A stretch of DNA of 64,000 nucleotides from Oscillospiraceae bacterium (lineage in GTDB: Bacteria > Bacillota > Clostridia > Oscillospirales > Ruminococcaceae): assembly GCA_020024285.1 (NCBI GenBank), contig JAHHTZ010000004.1, positions 62,001 to 126,000 on the forward strand, given 5' to 3'. The position numbers and the translations under genes were made by a program. The number at the start of each line of letters is the position of its first letter. Positions within the stretch are counted from its first letter, which is position 1. Below, piece by piece: positions 52,698 to 61,724 of the stretch. Below the pieces are notes generated by a model. That model did no database searches and had not been told where the DNA came from. It was given only the letters and a program-made list of their open reading frames with translations.

Positions 52698-53399
52698 TTA
52701 TAGTTCCTCCTCCTTTGGCTCGACCTTGCGCGCCAGATAGACAAACGGGGTGTCGAGGAGGCTGGTTGCGATAAAAATAAGATAGCTTGAGATGCAGATG
52801 GAAACAAGCGTTTTCATGTCGTACATCCCCAGGAATGCGCCGAAGGTGAAGAGCACCGTGTTGAGCAGCTGCGAAATCAGCGTGGAGCCGTTGTTGCGCA
52901 GCCAGAGGTATTTTTTGCTGTCACCAAAGCGCTGTTTCGTAAATTCCCACCATTTGTGATATGCCCATACGTCAAAGCGCTGTGTCAGGGCAAAGACGAG
53001 GAAGCTTGCAATCACAAGGCGCGGTGTATTGGAAAAGATGGTGTGGAATGCGGGAGATGCCCAGTCGTTGGGGGACGGAACATACAAAAGCCACAGCTGG
53101 GAGATGACGATAAAGCACAGCGACGCGGCGATGCCGATGTTCACTGCCTTCTGCGCCGAGCGTTTGCCGCAGGTTTCGCTCAAAATATCCGTGACAAGGA
53201 AGGTGGACGCAAAGAGGATGTTGCCAAGGGTCTGCTCCATCCCGAAGGCATCGATCAAAATCAGTGCCTCAATGTTTGCCGCAATGGTTGCAAATGCCGT
53301 CCAGCAGTAAAGCCCGCTCCTTCCGAACACGCGGTATGCCAATACTACAATGCTGTAAATCCCTACAAGGGACAAAATCAAAAGGTATTCGTTTCTCAT
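52698..53399 (-). CDS. yhhQ: Queuosine precursor transporter (YhhQ/VUT family)
   Basis: The 233-residue protein has six hydrophobic segments and the VUT/YhhQ signatures: NILFASTFLVTDILSETCGKRSAQKAV, and WLRNNGSTLISQLLNTVLFTFGAFLG. YhhQ proteins import preQ0, preQ1 or queuine. The preQ1 riboswitch upstream and the radical SAM gene 10 nt before it support a queuosine salvage role. Start ATG follows GGAGGATC; an upstream extension of 35 residues is not supported. Confidence 0.93.
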   Translation of the reverse strand: MRNEYLLILSLVGIYSIVVLAYRVFGRSGLYCWTAFATIAANIEALILIDAFGMEQTLGNILFASTFLVTDILSETCGKRSAQKAVNIGIAASLCFIVISQLWLLYVPSPNDWASPAFHTIFSNTPRLVIASFLVFALTQRFDVWAYHKWWEFTKQRFGDSKKYLWLRNNGSTLISQLLNTVLFTFGAFLGMYDMKTLVSICISSYLIFIATSLLDTPFVYLARKVEPKEEEL

Positions 53400-53409
53400 C
53401 TCGATCCTC

Positions 53410-54126
53410 CTATTTTCCAACGCCGAAATCTGTATTGTTAAGCAAAATATCCACCCGCGGATCATCCTGATATTTGGGGTAAAGCTCTTTGAGGAATACC
53501 TCAATCACTGCCTGATCCGGTTTTACCTTGGTGGAGTTTTCCACCATGATGTTGATGCAGATGCGCTCGAAGCAGTTTAGTCCCGTTTCGATGTCATAGG
53601 TCATGGACTGGAGCGTCTGACCCGTCAGCCCAAACAGCAGACAGACTTCGTCGGCATAGCGTGCGATCTCCTCGGGGGAATCGGTGGTGATCCCCTTTTT
53701 CATCACGGTTTCGCGGAAGGGGGCGTCAAAGGTTTCTACCCCCATTTTCACCTTTACGGTGATGTTTTCCTCGGCAAAATAGCGGCGCATCGCGCCGATC
53801 TGCTCGCGGTGCATCCAGTGGCACTCGAAGTGCAGCAGGGTGATGTTTTTTTCCTTGCAGATTTGACGGATGAGCTCCATTGTTTTGTCATCCAAATCGC
53901 AGAAGCTGCCCGAATTGATGACCTCAAGGTGGTGGTACCGTCCGTCCACATGGCTGAGGACCTCGCGGTTGAGGGCAAAGTTTGCCGCCTCGTCGCGGGA
54001 AAAATCGAAATGATAGTCGCAGAAGGTGCAGCGGCGCCATTTGCAGCCGCTCCCCCGAAGCAGCACGATCTCACGCGGATTCTTCTGCGTGAGGACGCTG
54101 TAGCGGGGCATTTCTTGTTCTTGCAT
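53410..54126 (-). CDS. queL: Radical SAM enzyme, likely queuine lyase (QueL-like)
   Basis: The 238-residue protein has an early SAM cluster motif LLRGSGCKWRRCTFCDYHFDF (C-x4-C-x2-C), NSGSFCDLDD and VKVKMGVETFDAPFRETVMKKG, a compact radical SAM barrel. Its size, motif and place between a preQ1 riboswitch and yhhQ agree with QueL, the enzyme described in C. difficile-type gut bacteria that splits queuine to preQ1. The family link is by context and memory, so the reaction is inferred. The ATG at 54126 has GGAGG 4-5 nt upstream. Confidence 0.7.
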   Translation of the reverse strand: MQEQEMPRYSVLTQKNPREIVLLRGSGCKWRRCTFCDYHFDFSRDEAANFALNREVLSHVDGRYHHLEVINSGSFCDLDDKTMELIRQICKEKNITLLHFECHWMHREQIGAMRRYFAEENITVKVKMGVETFDAPFRETVMKKGITTDSPEEIARYADEVCLLFGLTGQTLQSMTYDIETGLNCFERICINIMVENSTKVKPDQAVIEVFLKELYPKYQDDPRVDILLNNTDFGVGK

Positions 54127-54234
54127 GGTTTCCTCCGTTCTTCCGAAATACAGTCGGATGTGTTTGCTTTTTGCCGGTGCAAAAAAGGCAGGGACACGGA
54201 TTTTATGCATGGGGGACGTGTTTGCTTTCCTGAT

Positions 54235-54264
54235 AAAAAAGAAGGCGCGTGAACGCACCCTCTC
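54235..54264 (-). terminator. Attenuator terminator of the preQ1 leader
   Basis: Leftward GAGGGTGCG-TTCA-CGCGCCTTC with two wobble pairs, followed by T6; lies between aptamer and queL. Confidence 0.7.
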
Positions 54265-54311
54265 AAAAAAACAACAGAAAATCCCCCATCCCGAACGGAT
54301 GGAGTATGGTT

Positions 54312-54352
54312 CCGTAGTTTTGTTTAAGGACAGGATGGTCGCGAACTGTCCG
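54312..54352 (-). promoter_or_regulatory. preQ1-I riboswitch
   Basis: Leftward, stem GGACAG/CTGTCC encloses TTCGCGACCATC, beginning with the conserved TTC, and is followed by the A-rich tail TTAAACAAAACTACGG. This is the class I preQ1 pattern (stem, UUC loop, tail AAAACUA), close to the Fusobacterium version with tail UUAACAAAACAAGG. It lies 22 nt from the promoter and is followed by a terminator. Confidence 0.8.
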
Positions 54353-54368
54353 ATTCATGCTTTGTCTG

Positions 54369-54397
54369 AGTATAACAGATTTTTCTCCTTCTTGCAA
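54369..54397 (-). promoter_or_regulatory. Promoter of the preQ1-controlled operon
   Basis: Leftward TTGCAA (54392-54397) and TATACT (54369-54374), 17-bp spacer, starting just past the stop of the PAP2 gene. Confidence 0.8.
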
Positions 54398-54400
54398 GAG

Positions 54401-54976
54401 CTATGCTCCGGCAAACAGGATGCGGTTTGCAATCTGTGCAAAAAAATCTGCCGTGGGATAGCCCCAGCTGACGCAGAGCTTCCCAAGGAGCGCACCGAAT
54501 GCCGCTCCGGCAACCACGTCGCTTGGGTGGTGGACGAAGAGATAGATGCGCGAAAAGCCGATGACGATCCCGAGCAGCAGCGCCGCCGCGCCCATCATGG
54601 GCGCAATTCCCCACAGCAGCACCACTGCTGTGAACGAAGCCATCGTATGCCCCGACGGGAAGGAGCGGTCGGTGGGGGCATCGATGAGAAGCTCTTCCTC
54701 CTCGGGGGTCAGCTCGAAGGGGCGGCTGCGCGAAAAGAGCGGCTTGAAGATGAGGTTGCAAAGGACGGCGCACAGGGCGATGCTCCCCAACAGGAGCACA
54801 CCGTCCACCCGATATTTTCGCACGAAAAAGAGCACCAGCCCCCAGATGCCCCACACGATGCCAAGGTCACCGAGGTGCGTCACCATCGGCATCACCCGGT
54901 CCAAAAGGGGCGTGTGCATATGAGCCTGAACATAGCCTGAAATTTGATTGTCCCATTGCTGGATCTGTTTTAACAT
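54401..54976 (-). CDS. PAP2 family phosphatase
   Basis: The 191-residue membrane protein has the three acid-phosphatase motifs: KPLFSRSRPF, RSFPSGHTMAS and SRIYLFVHHPSDVVAG, with five or six helices. Such proteins dephosphorylate lipid phosphates, for example undecaprenyl diphosphate or phosphatidylglycerol phosphate, on the outer face of the membrane. It follows the DUF368 gene by 15 nt, so the two probably act on the same lipid carrier. Confidence 0.92.
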   Translation of the reverse strand: MLKQIQQWDNQISGYVQAHMHTPLLDRVMPMVTHLGDLGIVWGIWGLVLFFVRKYRVDGVLLLGSIALCAVLCNLIFKPLFSRSRPFELTPEEEELLIDAPTDRSFPSGHTMASFTAVVLLWGIAPMMGAAALLLGIVIGFSRIYLFVHHPSDVVAGAAFGALLGKLCVSWGYPTADFFAQIANRILFAGA

Positions 54977-54991
54977 CCTGTGTCACCTGTC

Positions 54992-55795
54992 CTATCCTTC
55001 TGTGGTGGAAAACCAGTAAGTGGCTGCGGCGGCGGCAAAGAGCAGCACCAGCGAAACGATGCCCTCCCCGCTCAGATGAAAGCCCGGATAGATCGTCAGC
55101 AGTGAGCCCAAAATAAGCCCCAGGATGGCAAAATAGGTCGGCTGGGGACAGTGCTCAAGCAGGAAGCTCACAAGGCGGCTGCCGAGCAGCAGCCCGAGGG
55201 CGCACCCGATGGCAACCACGATCAGGACGGAAATCTCAAACTCGGAGATGGCGTGCAGCACGGTGGGATATGCCCCGAGGAGCAGCATCACAAAGCTGCC
55301 GCTGATGCCGGGGAGGATCATCGCAAAGGCGCTGATTGCCGCCACGACGCACAGCCACAGGGCGATGTGCGGGGTGATGCGCTCGATGATCTCGGTTTGT
55401 CCGCCGTTTGCATGCTTCATCCACAGCATCAAAAGGAACGCTGCTGCAAATGCCCCGATGCTCCCGACGGAGACCTTCTCGTGTCCCTTTGCTGCCTTGC
55501 CCCAGATCATCGGGATGCTGCCGAGGATGAGCCCGATGAAGGTAAAATTCGTTGCCATCGGATAGCGTTCGAGCAAAAACTCGATGGCATGGCTGAACGC
55601 CACGATCCCCGCTGCTGCCCCCAGTCCAAACGAGAGCAGGAACGGGAGATTCTTTTTGATGTTTTTCAGTCCCAGCGCTTCCAGCAGCTGGCTGTATACA
55701 TTGAGGACGACCGCCATCGTCCCTCCGCTGACTCCGGGTATGATATTGGCAACCCCAACCACTGCACCGCATCCAAAATCGCGAAGCATTTTCAT
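54992..55795 (-). CDS. DUF368 family protein, likely undecaprenyl-phosphate translocase (PopT-like)
   Basis: The 267-residue polytopic protein has the duplicated DUF368 motif: VVGVANIIPGVSGGTMAVVLNVY near the start and AISAFAMILPGISGSFVMLLLGAYPTVL in the second half. DUF368 proteins have been shown to return undecaprenyl phosphate to the cytosolic face (PopT). Pairing with a PAP2 phosphatase fits lipid-carrier recycling. Start ATG follows AAGGAGG. A TATACT -10 with extended TG lies near 55846. Confidence 0.88.
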   Translation of the reverse strand: MKMLRDFGCGAVVGVANIIPGVSGGTMAVVLNVYSQLLEALGLKNIKKNLPFLLSFGLGAAAGIVAFSHAIEFLLERYPMATNFTFIGLILGSIPMIWGKAAKGHEKVSVGSIGAFAAAFLLMLWMKHANGGQTEIIERITPHIALWLCVVAAISAFAMILPGISGSFVMLLLGAYPTVLHAISEFEISVLIVVAIGCALGLLLGSRLVSFLLEHCPQPTYFAILGLILGSLLTIYPGFHLSGEGIVSLVLLFAAAAATYWFSTTEG

Positions 55796-56002
55796 CTTGT
55801 TTCCTCCTTATTGTGTATCGGAAAAATGGGTTTATTCTGTTGTATAGTATATCACACAGAATTGCCGCAGAGAACCGAGCATGCGATAAAAATTTCGCAG
55901 TTTTTGTAAAAATTTTTCCTCAGACTTCTTTCCATTGCTTTGTTTTGTGTTATACTAAGGGTATCTTAGCAAAGCCCGAATGTTCGGGAAAGGAGCATCA
56001 AT

Positions 56003-56668
56003 ATGAACAACATCAAACGTGGTTACACCACATCCTCCATCGCATATCTTCTTTTGGGGCTGGCTCTTTTGATTTGGCCCGCTCACAGCCTGCGCCTTGT
56101 GTGCTATCTCTTCGGCGGTGTCATCCTTTTAAAAGGTGTCACCAGTGTATGGGCATTTGTGCGCAGTACAGAAAAATTCTTTTTCAGCTATTTTTCCCTC
56201 ATTTTCGGGATCATCGCCTGCGCGTTCGGACTCTTTTTGCTGATAAAGCCCGACATCGTGGTATCGGTGCTGCCGTTTCTGGTGGGGATCTTCATCCTGC
56301 TCGACGGCTTTGTGCGCTTGCAGTCGGCATTTGAGCTGCGCCGCGCCGGGATGCCCAACTGGTGGAGCTTTTTGGCGCTTGCCGCCTTCTCTGCCCTGCT
56401 TGGCATCGTGATCGCCGTCAACCCGTTTGAAACTGTGGAATTTCTCGTAATGGCGATCGGCACCGTTCTCCTCGTGGAGGGTATCCTCAACCTGGCAAGC
56501 TCCTTCTATGCGGGGCGCGTCCTGCGAACCCTGAGCAAAACGGTCGAAAGCATCGGGGAGGATCTCGGCATCGGCTCCGCCGTAAGCCGCATCGACCCGG
56601 AGGACGTTCCGCCGGAGGACGGACCGGTCATCGATGTTCCTTACAAGGAAGTGGACGACAACAAATAA
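56003..56668 (+). CDS. DUF308 (HdeD-like) membrane protein
   Basis: The 221-residue protein has six helices in three pairs (about residues 11-160), each with GL/IA-LL patterns such as LLLGLALLIWP, LIFGIIACAFGLFLLIKP and FSALLGIVIAVNPF, as in the HdeD/DUF308 family. A 50-residue hydrophilic tail with acidic and Pro-rich sequence follows. HdeD-type proteins are linked to acid or membrane stress; the role here is unknown. Ribosome site AAAGGAGC. A TATACT at 55951-55956 is the likely -10. Confidence 0.85.
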   Translation: MNNIKRGYTTSSIAYLLLGLALLIWPAHSLRLVCYLFGGVILLKGVTSVWAFVRSTEKFFFSYFSLIFGIIACAFGLFLLIKPDIVVSVLPFLVGIFILLDGFVRLQSAFELRRAGMPNWWSFLALAAFSALLGIVIAVNPFETVEFLVMAIGTVLLVEGILNLASSFYAGRVLRTLSKTVESIGEDLGIGSAVSRIDPEDVPPEDGPVIDVPYKEVDDNK

Positions 56669-56679
56669 CCGTTTGCAGA

Positions 56680-56720
56680 AAAACGGCGCGTATCCTGTGC
56701 GATACGCGCCGTTTCTTTTG
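56680..56720. terminator. Terminator between convergent DUF308 and proC genes
   Basis: AAACGGCGCGTATC-N6-GATACGCGCCGTTT followed by cttttg; a 14-bp perfect stem. Confidence 0.85.
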
Positions 56721-56734
56721 TTCCGAACGAATCT

Positions 56735-57520
56735 CTATTTGTGCTCCACCGCGTGGATGGCGTCGATGACGGCGCTGCGCAGTCCCCCGCGCTCCAGCGC
56801 GGCAACGCCGACGATGGTCGTTCCGCCCGGAGAGCAGACGGCATCCTTCATCGAGCCGGGATGCTCGCCCGTCTGAAGCTGGAGCTTCCCTGTGCCGATG
56901 AGCATCTGGCTTGCAAGGCGGTACGACAGGGCGCGCGGCAGACCCTCCTGCACGGCTCCGTCCGAGAGCGCCTCAAGGAACATGCTTGCAAATGCAGGAC
57001 CGCAGCCTGCCACGGTGCCTGCGATGCTCAGGTGCTTTGTTTCCACCTCCTGCATCAGTCCGATGGGGGAAAAGATTTCCTTCACCTGTGCATACTGTGC
57101 GTCGCTGAGGGTGTGGTCGGATTCGCAGATGATGATGCCCTCCCCGACCGATACCGGGGTGTTGGGGATGGTGCTCAGGTGGGCAGTCCCCGGAAGGAGC
57201 AGCTTGTCGTAGCTGGCGCAGGTGAGCCCTGCGGCAACCGATACGACGATCTTCTCCCGCAAAACGTCGAGGATGGGGTTGATGACTTCTTCGATGAGGT
57301 ACGGCTTTACGGCAAGCACCACAATGTCCGAGTGAAGCGCCGTCTCCCGCGCGTCGCGGCAGGCACGGATTTTAAGGGAATGCGCCGTCGCTTCGAGCTT
57401 GTCCCAATGCTTTGCACAGGCGCAGATGTTCTGCGGCGGCAGCACCTCCTTGAGCAGGAGCCCCTTCGCCATCGCCTGCGCCATATTTCCGAATCCGATA
57501 AATCCAACCGTTGTTTTCAT
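56735..57520 (-). CDS. proC: Pyrroline-5-carboxylate reductase
   Basis: The 261-residue protein has the N-terminal NAD(P) Rossmann motif GFIGFGNMAQAMAKGL, VVLAVKPYLIEEV, and the C-terminal dimerisation domain with SPGGTTIVGVAALERGGLRSAV. It makes proline from P5C. Start ATG follows AAAAGGAGATGG. Confidence 0.97.
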   Translation of the reverse strand: MKTTVGFIGFGNMAQAMAKGLLLKEVLPPQNICACAKHWDKLEATAHSLKIRACRDARETALHSDIVVLAVKPYLIEEVINPILDVLREKIVVSVAAGLTCASYDKLLLPGTAHLSTIPNTPVSVGEGIIICESDHTLSDAQYAQVKEIFSPIGLMQEVETKHLSIAGTVAGCGPAFASMFLEALSDGAVQEGLPRALSYRLASQMLIGTGKLQLQTGEHPGSMKDAVCSPGGTTIVGVAALERGGLRSAVIDAIHAVEHK

Positions 57521-57536
57521 ATGTTCCATCTCCTTT

Positions 57537-57935
57537 TTAATGCGGCTGCAGCACCTCAAAGCCGGGGATATTGCGCACTGCGCCGAACATCAGAAGCAGC
57601 ACGGCTGCAAGCCAGAGCATGCGCTCCTGCGCTTTTTTGAGGGAGACCCTCCCCTCTTTGACATAGGAAACCGCCGCAGAACACGCGATCCACCCGGCAA
57701 GCGGGGACAGACACAGCAAAAGCGGATTGCTCCGCCACGCCGCTGCAAAATCGAGGCGCAGCAGCGCAAGGAGCATCCGGCTGACGCCGCAGCCCGGACA
57801 GTATCGCCCCGTCGCCCGATAAAAGGGACATGCAAGCAGCGGAGCGCCCCGTGCGATGCAAAGCAGCGCATAGCACAGCCCGCCCAAAAGCAGGATGCCC
57901 AGCTTTTGGAGCCGCCTTTTGCTACATGGTTGCAT
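57537..57935 (-). CDS. DUF2752 membrane protein
   Basis: The 132-residue protein has three helices and the DUF2752 core CPFYRATGRYCPGCGVSRMLLALLRLDFAAAWRSNPL. Function is unknown. Its ATG overlaps the end of the DUF4234 gene by 14 nt, and the stop is 16 nt before proC starts. Confidence 0.9.
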   Translation of the reverse strand: MQPCSKRRLQKLGILLLGGLCYALLCIARGAPLLACPFYRATGRYCPGCGVSRMLLALLRLDFAAAWRSNPLLLCLSPLAGWIACSAAVSYVKEGRVSLKKAQERMLWLAAVLLLMFGAVRNIPGFEVLQPH

Positions 57936-58269
57936 GGTGGTTGATCTCGTCCTGCAAGAATGCCAGCGACACGATCCCAAGGCTAAAGCAGCTCAGCACA
58001 AGGCAGAGCACGCGCAGGCTGCCGGTGGAATAGTAGTTGCGCTGCTGGCGCAGCCAGTCTGCCACGTCGCCCATCTTGTAGTTCCAGTAGAGCCAATAGA
58101 TGCCAAGCGTGATGACGGACAGCAGGATCACTGTAAGACCCGACGGCGCATTGCGGCGGTTGGCAAGCCAGTTGATCTGGTCGTTGATGGATGCTATCCA
58201 GTAGATCCCGTACAGTCCGCAGGTCACAAGCGTCAATACGATGCACAGTGCAATGTTTCTTTGTGTCAT
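57922..58269 (-). CDS. DUF4234 membrane protein
   Basis: The 115-residue protein has three helices with the DUF4234 pattern (ALCIVLTLVTCGLYGIYWIASINDQIN; LSVITLGIYWLYWNYKMG). Function is unknown; DUF4234 and DUF2752 are often encoded side by side. Ribosome site AGGAGATTAAGG before the ATG at 58269. Confidence 0.9.
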   Translation of the reverse strand: MTQRNIALCIVLTLVTCGLYGIYWIASINDQINWLANRRNAPSGLTVILLSVITLGIYWLYWNYKMGDVADWLRQQRNYYSTGSLRVLCLVLSCFSLGIVSLAFLQDEINHHATM

Positions 58270-58442
58270 GTTCCTTAATCTCCTGTTCTGCTGTGATATT
58301 GCTGTCATTTTATCATAAGATTCTTTTGTGTGTCAAACGCTTTTCCTGTTTTTCGGTATTTTTTGATGCACCGCTTTCCTATGTTATGCATAAATATTTC
58401 CGCAAAAAAGTTGTTGATTTTGATAAAAGCATCAAAACTTCC

Positions 58443-58471
58443 TTGTCTTTTTCTGCCCGATTGAGTATAAT
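58443..58471 (+). promoter_or_regulatory. Promoter of the M3 oligoendopeptidase gene
   Basis: TTGTCT (58443-58448) and TATAAT (58466-58471), 17-bp spacer. Confidence 0.8.
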
Positions 58472-58551
58472 AGAACTGCATGCTGATATGGCAAAAAGTT
58501 CCTGTATCCTACAGGTCACCATAAATTTATCACAATGCAAAGGAGATCACC

Positions 58552-60249
58552 ATGAAGTTTCACGAAATGCCTTACACGCGTCCCGATTACGAAGCAATCA
58601 AAGCTGAGATGGAACAGCTGATGCAGCAGATGAAAACTGCAAAAAATGCGGAAGAGTTCCTCAAGCTCTTCCACGAGATCAACGTCATCCGCAATCATTA
58701 TGAAACCATGTCCACCCTGTGCAACATTCGTCACACCATCAACACAAAGGACGAATTTTACAACAAAGAAACCGATTACTGGAATGAATATTCCCCGCTG
58801 TATCAGAGCATCGAATCAAAGCTCTATCAGCTCGTGCTGCACTGCCCCTTCGTTGAGGAGCTGAAAAAATCCATTCCGGAAACATACTTTAAGCTGGCAG
58901 AATTTTCTGAAAAATCCTTCCGCGAGGAGATCATCCCCGACCTTCAGGAGGAAAATAAGCTCGAAACCGAGTATCAGGACCTCATCGCCGGTGCCGAGAT
59001 CGAGTTTGAGGGCAAGACCTACAACCTTATGCAGATCAAGGCGCTCACCCTCTCCACCGACCGCGAAAAACGCCACCGCGCTTACGATGCACGCATGAGC
59101 TTCTTTGTAAAGCACGAAAAAGAGATCGACACCATCTACGATAAGCTCGTTCACCTGCGCGACGGCATCGCAAAGAAGCTGGGCTTCAAAAACTTTGTGG
59201 AGCTTGGATACCTGCGCATGAAACGCTTTGACTACAACGAGGATGACGTGGCAGAGTACCGCAGACAGGTGCTTGAGCACATCGTTCCCGTTGCACAGCG
59301 CCTGTACGAGTCCCAGACCAAGCGCCTTGGCATCGACCGCCTGCGCTACTTTGATGAGGGGCTCGAATTCCTCAGCGGCAACCCGACCCCGAAGGGCACC
59401 CCGGAGCACCTTGTCAGCGCCGCACAGGAGATGTACCACGAGATGTCCCCTGAGAGCGGAAAATTCATCGACGATATGATCGACTGCGAGATGCTCGACC
59501 TTGTGAGCAAGCCGGGCAAAGCAGGCGGCGGCTACTGCACCAGCCTGCCGGACTATAAGCTGCCGTTCATCTTCTCAAACTTCAACGGCACCTCCGGCGA
59601 TGCGGATGTCCTCACCCACGAGGCAGGTCACGCATTCCAGGTATACCAGTCCCGCGACATCGAGGTTCCCGAATGTGTATGGCCAACGCTTGAGAGCTGC
59701 GAAATCTTCTCCATGAGCATGGAATTTTTCGCATGGCCGTGGAGCGAACGATTCTTCAAAGAAGATACCCTCAAATACCACTACCTGCATCTGGGCGGTG
59801 CGGTGAAATTTGTTCCATACGGGGTATTGGTCGACCACTTCCAGCATGAAGTCTACAACCACCCCGACATGACTCCCGACGAGCGCAAGGCAGCTTGGCG
59901 CCGCCTCGAAAAACAGTACCTGCCGCACAAGGACTACGAGGGCTGCGACATCCTCGAAAAGGGCTGCTGGTGGTTCCAGCAGGGTCATATCTTCGGCTCT
60001 CCGTTCTACTACATCGATTACACCCTCGCTCAGATCTGCGCGCTCCAGTTCTGGAAGCGCAGCCAGGTCGACCACGACCCGAAGGCTTGGAGCGATTACC
60101 TCAAGATGTGCAAATGCGGCGGCACTCTGCCATTCCGCAAGCTGCTCAAGGTAGGCGAGCTGGCTGATCCGTTCCAGAAGGGTTATCTCGGTGACGTGAT
60201 GAAGAATGTTTCGGACTATCTCGACAGTCTGGACGTTCAGGACCTGTAA
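58552..60249 (+). CDS. pepF: M3 family oligoendopeptidase (PepF type)
   Basis: The 565-residue cytosolic enzyme has the zinc motif HEAGHAFQVY (HExxH) with the downstream Glu in ESCEIFSMSMEFF, as in oligoendopeptidase F. It degrades imported oligopeptides of about 5-15 residues. AAAGGAGATC precedes the ATG. Length is normal. It fits the window's peptide-utilisation theme; own promoter and terminator. Confidence 0.95.
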   Translation: MKFHEMPYTRPDYEAIKAEMEQLMQQMKTAKNAEEFLKLFHEINVIRNHYETMSTLCNIRHTINTKDEFYNKETDYWNEYSPLYQSIESKLYQLVLHCPFVEELKKSIPETYFKLAEFSEKSFREEIIPDLQEENKLETEYQDLIAGAEIEFEGKTYNLMQIKALTLSTDREKRHRAYDARMSFFVKHEKEIDTIYDKLVHLRDGIAKKLGFKNFVELGYLRMKRFDYNEDDVAEYRRQVLEHIVPVAQRLYESQTKRLGIDRLRYFDEGLEFLSGNPTPKGTPEHLVSAAQEMYHEMSPESGKFIDDMIDCEMLDLVSKPGKAGGGYCTSLPDYKLPFIFSNFNGTSGDADVLTHEAGHAFQVYQSRDIEVPECVWPTLESCEIFSMSMEFFAWPWSERFFKEDTLKYHYLHLGGAVKFVPYGVLVDHFQHEVYNHPDMTPDERKAAWRRLEKQYLPHKDYEGCDILEKGCWWFQQGHIFGSPFYYIDYTLAQICALQFWKRSQVDHDPKAWSDYLKMCKCGGTLPFRKLLKVGELADPFQKGYLGDVMKNVSDYLDSLDVQDL

Positions 60250-60255
60250 CCCCTT

Positions 60256-60286
60256 GCCCCTGCCGAAAAGCGGCAGGGGCTTTTTG
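60256..60286 (+). terminator. Terminator after M3 peptidase gene
   Basis: GCCCCTGCCG-AAAA-GCGGCAGGGGC followed by T5. Confidence 0.9.
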
Positions 60287-60299
60287 GTTTCCCCCCGCC

Positions 60300-60328
60300 T
60301 TGACTTCCCTTTTGGGGGAGCTTATAAT
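60300..60328 (+). promoter_or_regulatory. Promoter of the M18 aminopeptidase gene
   Basis: TTGACT (60300-60305) and TATAAT (60323-60328), 17-bp spacer. Confidence 0.85.
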
Positions 60329-60380
60329 AAATGTACCCAATCGTAAACCGAAAGAAATGACATAAAGGAGAGATTTTTCC

Positions 60381-61694
60381 ATGAGTATTGAACGCGCAAA
60401 CGAACTGTTCCGGTTCATCAAAAATTCCCCAAGCTGTTTTCATGCCATCGCTACCATCCGTGAAGAGCTGCTCGGTCACGGCTTTATCGAGCTGCCAGAG
60501 GGCAAAAAATGGGAGCTTCAGGCAGGCAAGCAGTATTTTGTAACACGCAACCAGTCCTCTGTGCTTGCATTCAAGGTGCCGACCGCCGATTTTACTTCCT
60601 TCCATATCGTAGCAAGCCACAGCGACTCCCCAACCTTTAAGCTCAAAGAAAACGCAGAGATCGAAACCTGCGACAAATACATCCAGCTCAACACCGAAGG
60701 CTACGGCGGCATGATCTGCTCCACCTGGCTCGACCGCCCGCTCTCCATCGCAGGCCGTGTGATGGTGAAGGACGGCAGCTCTGTGAAAACAAAGCTCCTT
60801 GCGGTAGACCGCGACCTTGTGATGATCCCGAATATGGCGATCCATATGAACCGCGACATCAACAACGGCTACAAATTCAATCCGCAGGTGGATATGCTCC
60901 CTCTGTTCGGCGATATCACCGCAAAGGGCGGACTCAAAAAGCTGATCGCAAGTGAACTGGGCGTAAAGGAAGAGGACATCCTTGGCAGCGATCTTTTCCT
61001 CTACAACCGCATGAACGGCACTGTATGGGGCGCAAATCAGGAATACATCTCCTGTGCAAAGCTCGATGACCTCGAATGTTCCTTCACTTCCCTCAAGGCA
61101 TTCCTTGCAGGACACAACGACAAGAGCCTTTCTGTCTATGTTGTATTCGACAACGAGGAAGTGGGCAGCGGAACCAAACAGGGCGCACAATCCACCTTCC
61201 TTGCCGATACCCTCAGACGCATCAACGCAGCCCTCGGACGCACAGAGGAAGATTTCTACACCGCAGTGGCTTCCAGCTTCATGCTCTCCGCGGACAACGC
61301 ACATGCCGTTCATCCAAACCACACCGACAAAACCGACAAGACAAACCGTGCATTCCTCAACGAAGGCATTGTCATCAAGGGCAACGCAAACCAGAAATAC
61401 TGCACCGATGCCGTTTCCTCCGCCATCTTCAAATCCATCTGCGACGGCGCGAAGGTTCCGTATCAGGTGTTCCACAACCGTTCCGATATGCCGGGCGGCT
61501 CCACCCTCGGCAACCTCTCCAACGCACAGGTATCGCTCAACGCCGTGGACATCGGTCTGCCGCAGCTTGCAATGCATTCCTGCTATGAAACCGCCGGAAT
61601 CCGCGACATCGACTATATGATCGACGCAATCACAGCCTTCTACAACAGCTGCCTTGAATTTGCAGCCGACGGCGATTACATCCTGCATCCGTAA
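60381..61694 (+). CDS. M18 family aminopeptidase
   Basis: The 437-residue enzyme has the co-catalytic zinc ligands of M18: SHSDSPTFKLK (His, Asp), FDNEEVGSGTKQGA (Glu-Glu), an Asp-containing MLSADNAHAVHPNH block, and LAMHSCYETAG near the end (His). It removes N-terminal, preferably acidic or neutral, residues from peptides in the cytoplasm. Ribosome site AAAGGAGAG. Confidence 0.95.
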   Translation: MSIERANELFRFIKNSPSCFHAIATIREELLGHGFIELPEGKKWELQAGKQYFVTRNQSSVLAFKVPTADFTSFHIVASHSDSPTFKLKENAEIETCDKYIQLNTEGYGGMICSTWLDRPLSIAGRVMVKDGSSVKTKLLAVDRDLVMIPNMAIHMNRDINNGYKFNPQVDMLPLFGDITAKGGLKKLIASELGVKEEDILGSDLFLYNRMNGTVWGANQEYISCAKLDDLECSFTSLKAFLAGHNDKSLSVYVVFDNEEVGSGTKQGAQSTFLADTLRRINAALGRTEEDFYTAVASSFMLSADNAHAVHPNHTDKTDKTNRAFLNEGIVIKGNANQKYCTDAVSSAIFKSICDGAKVPYQVFHNRSDMPGGSTLGNLSNAQVSLNAVDIGLPQLAMHSCYETAGIRDIDYMIDAITAFYNSCLEFAADGDYILHP

Positions 61695-61724
61695 TTCCGC
61701 TTCCCACAGGAAATAGGAATCGAA

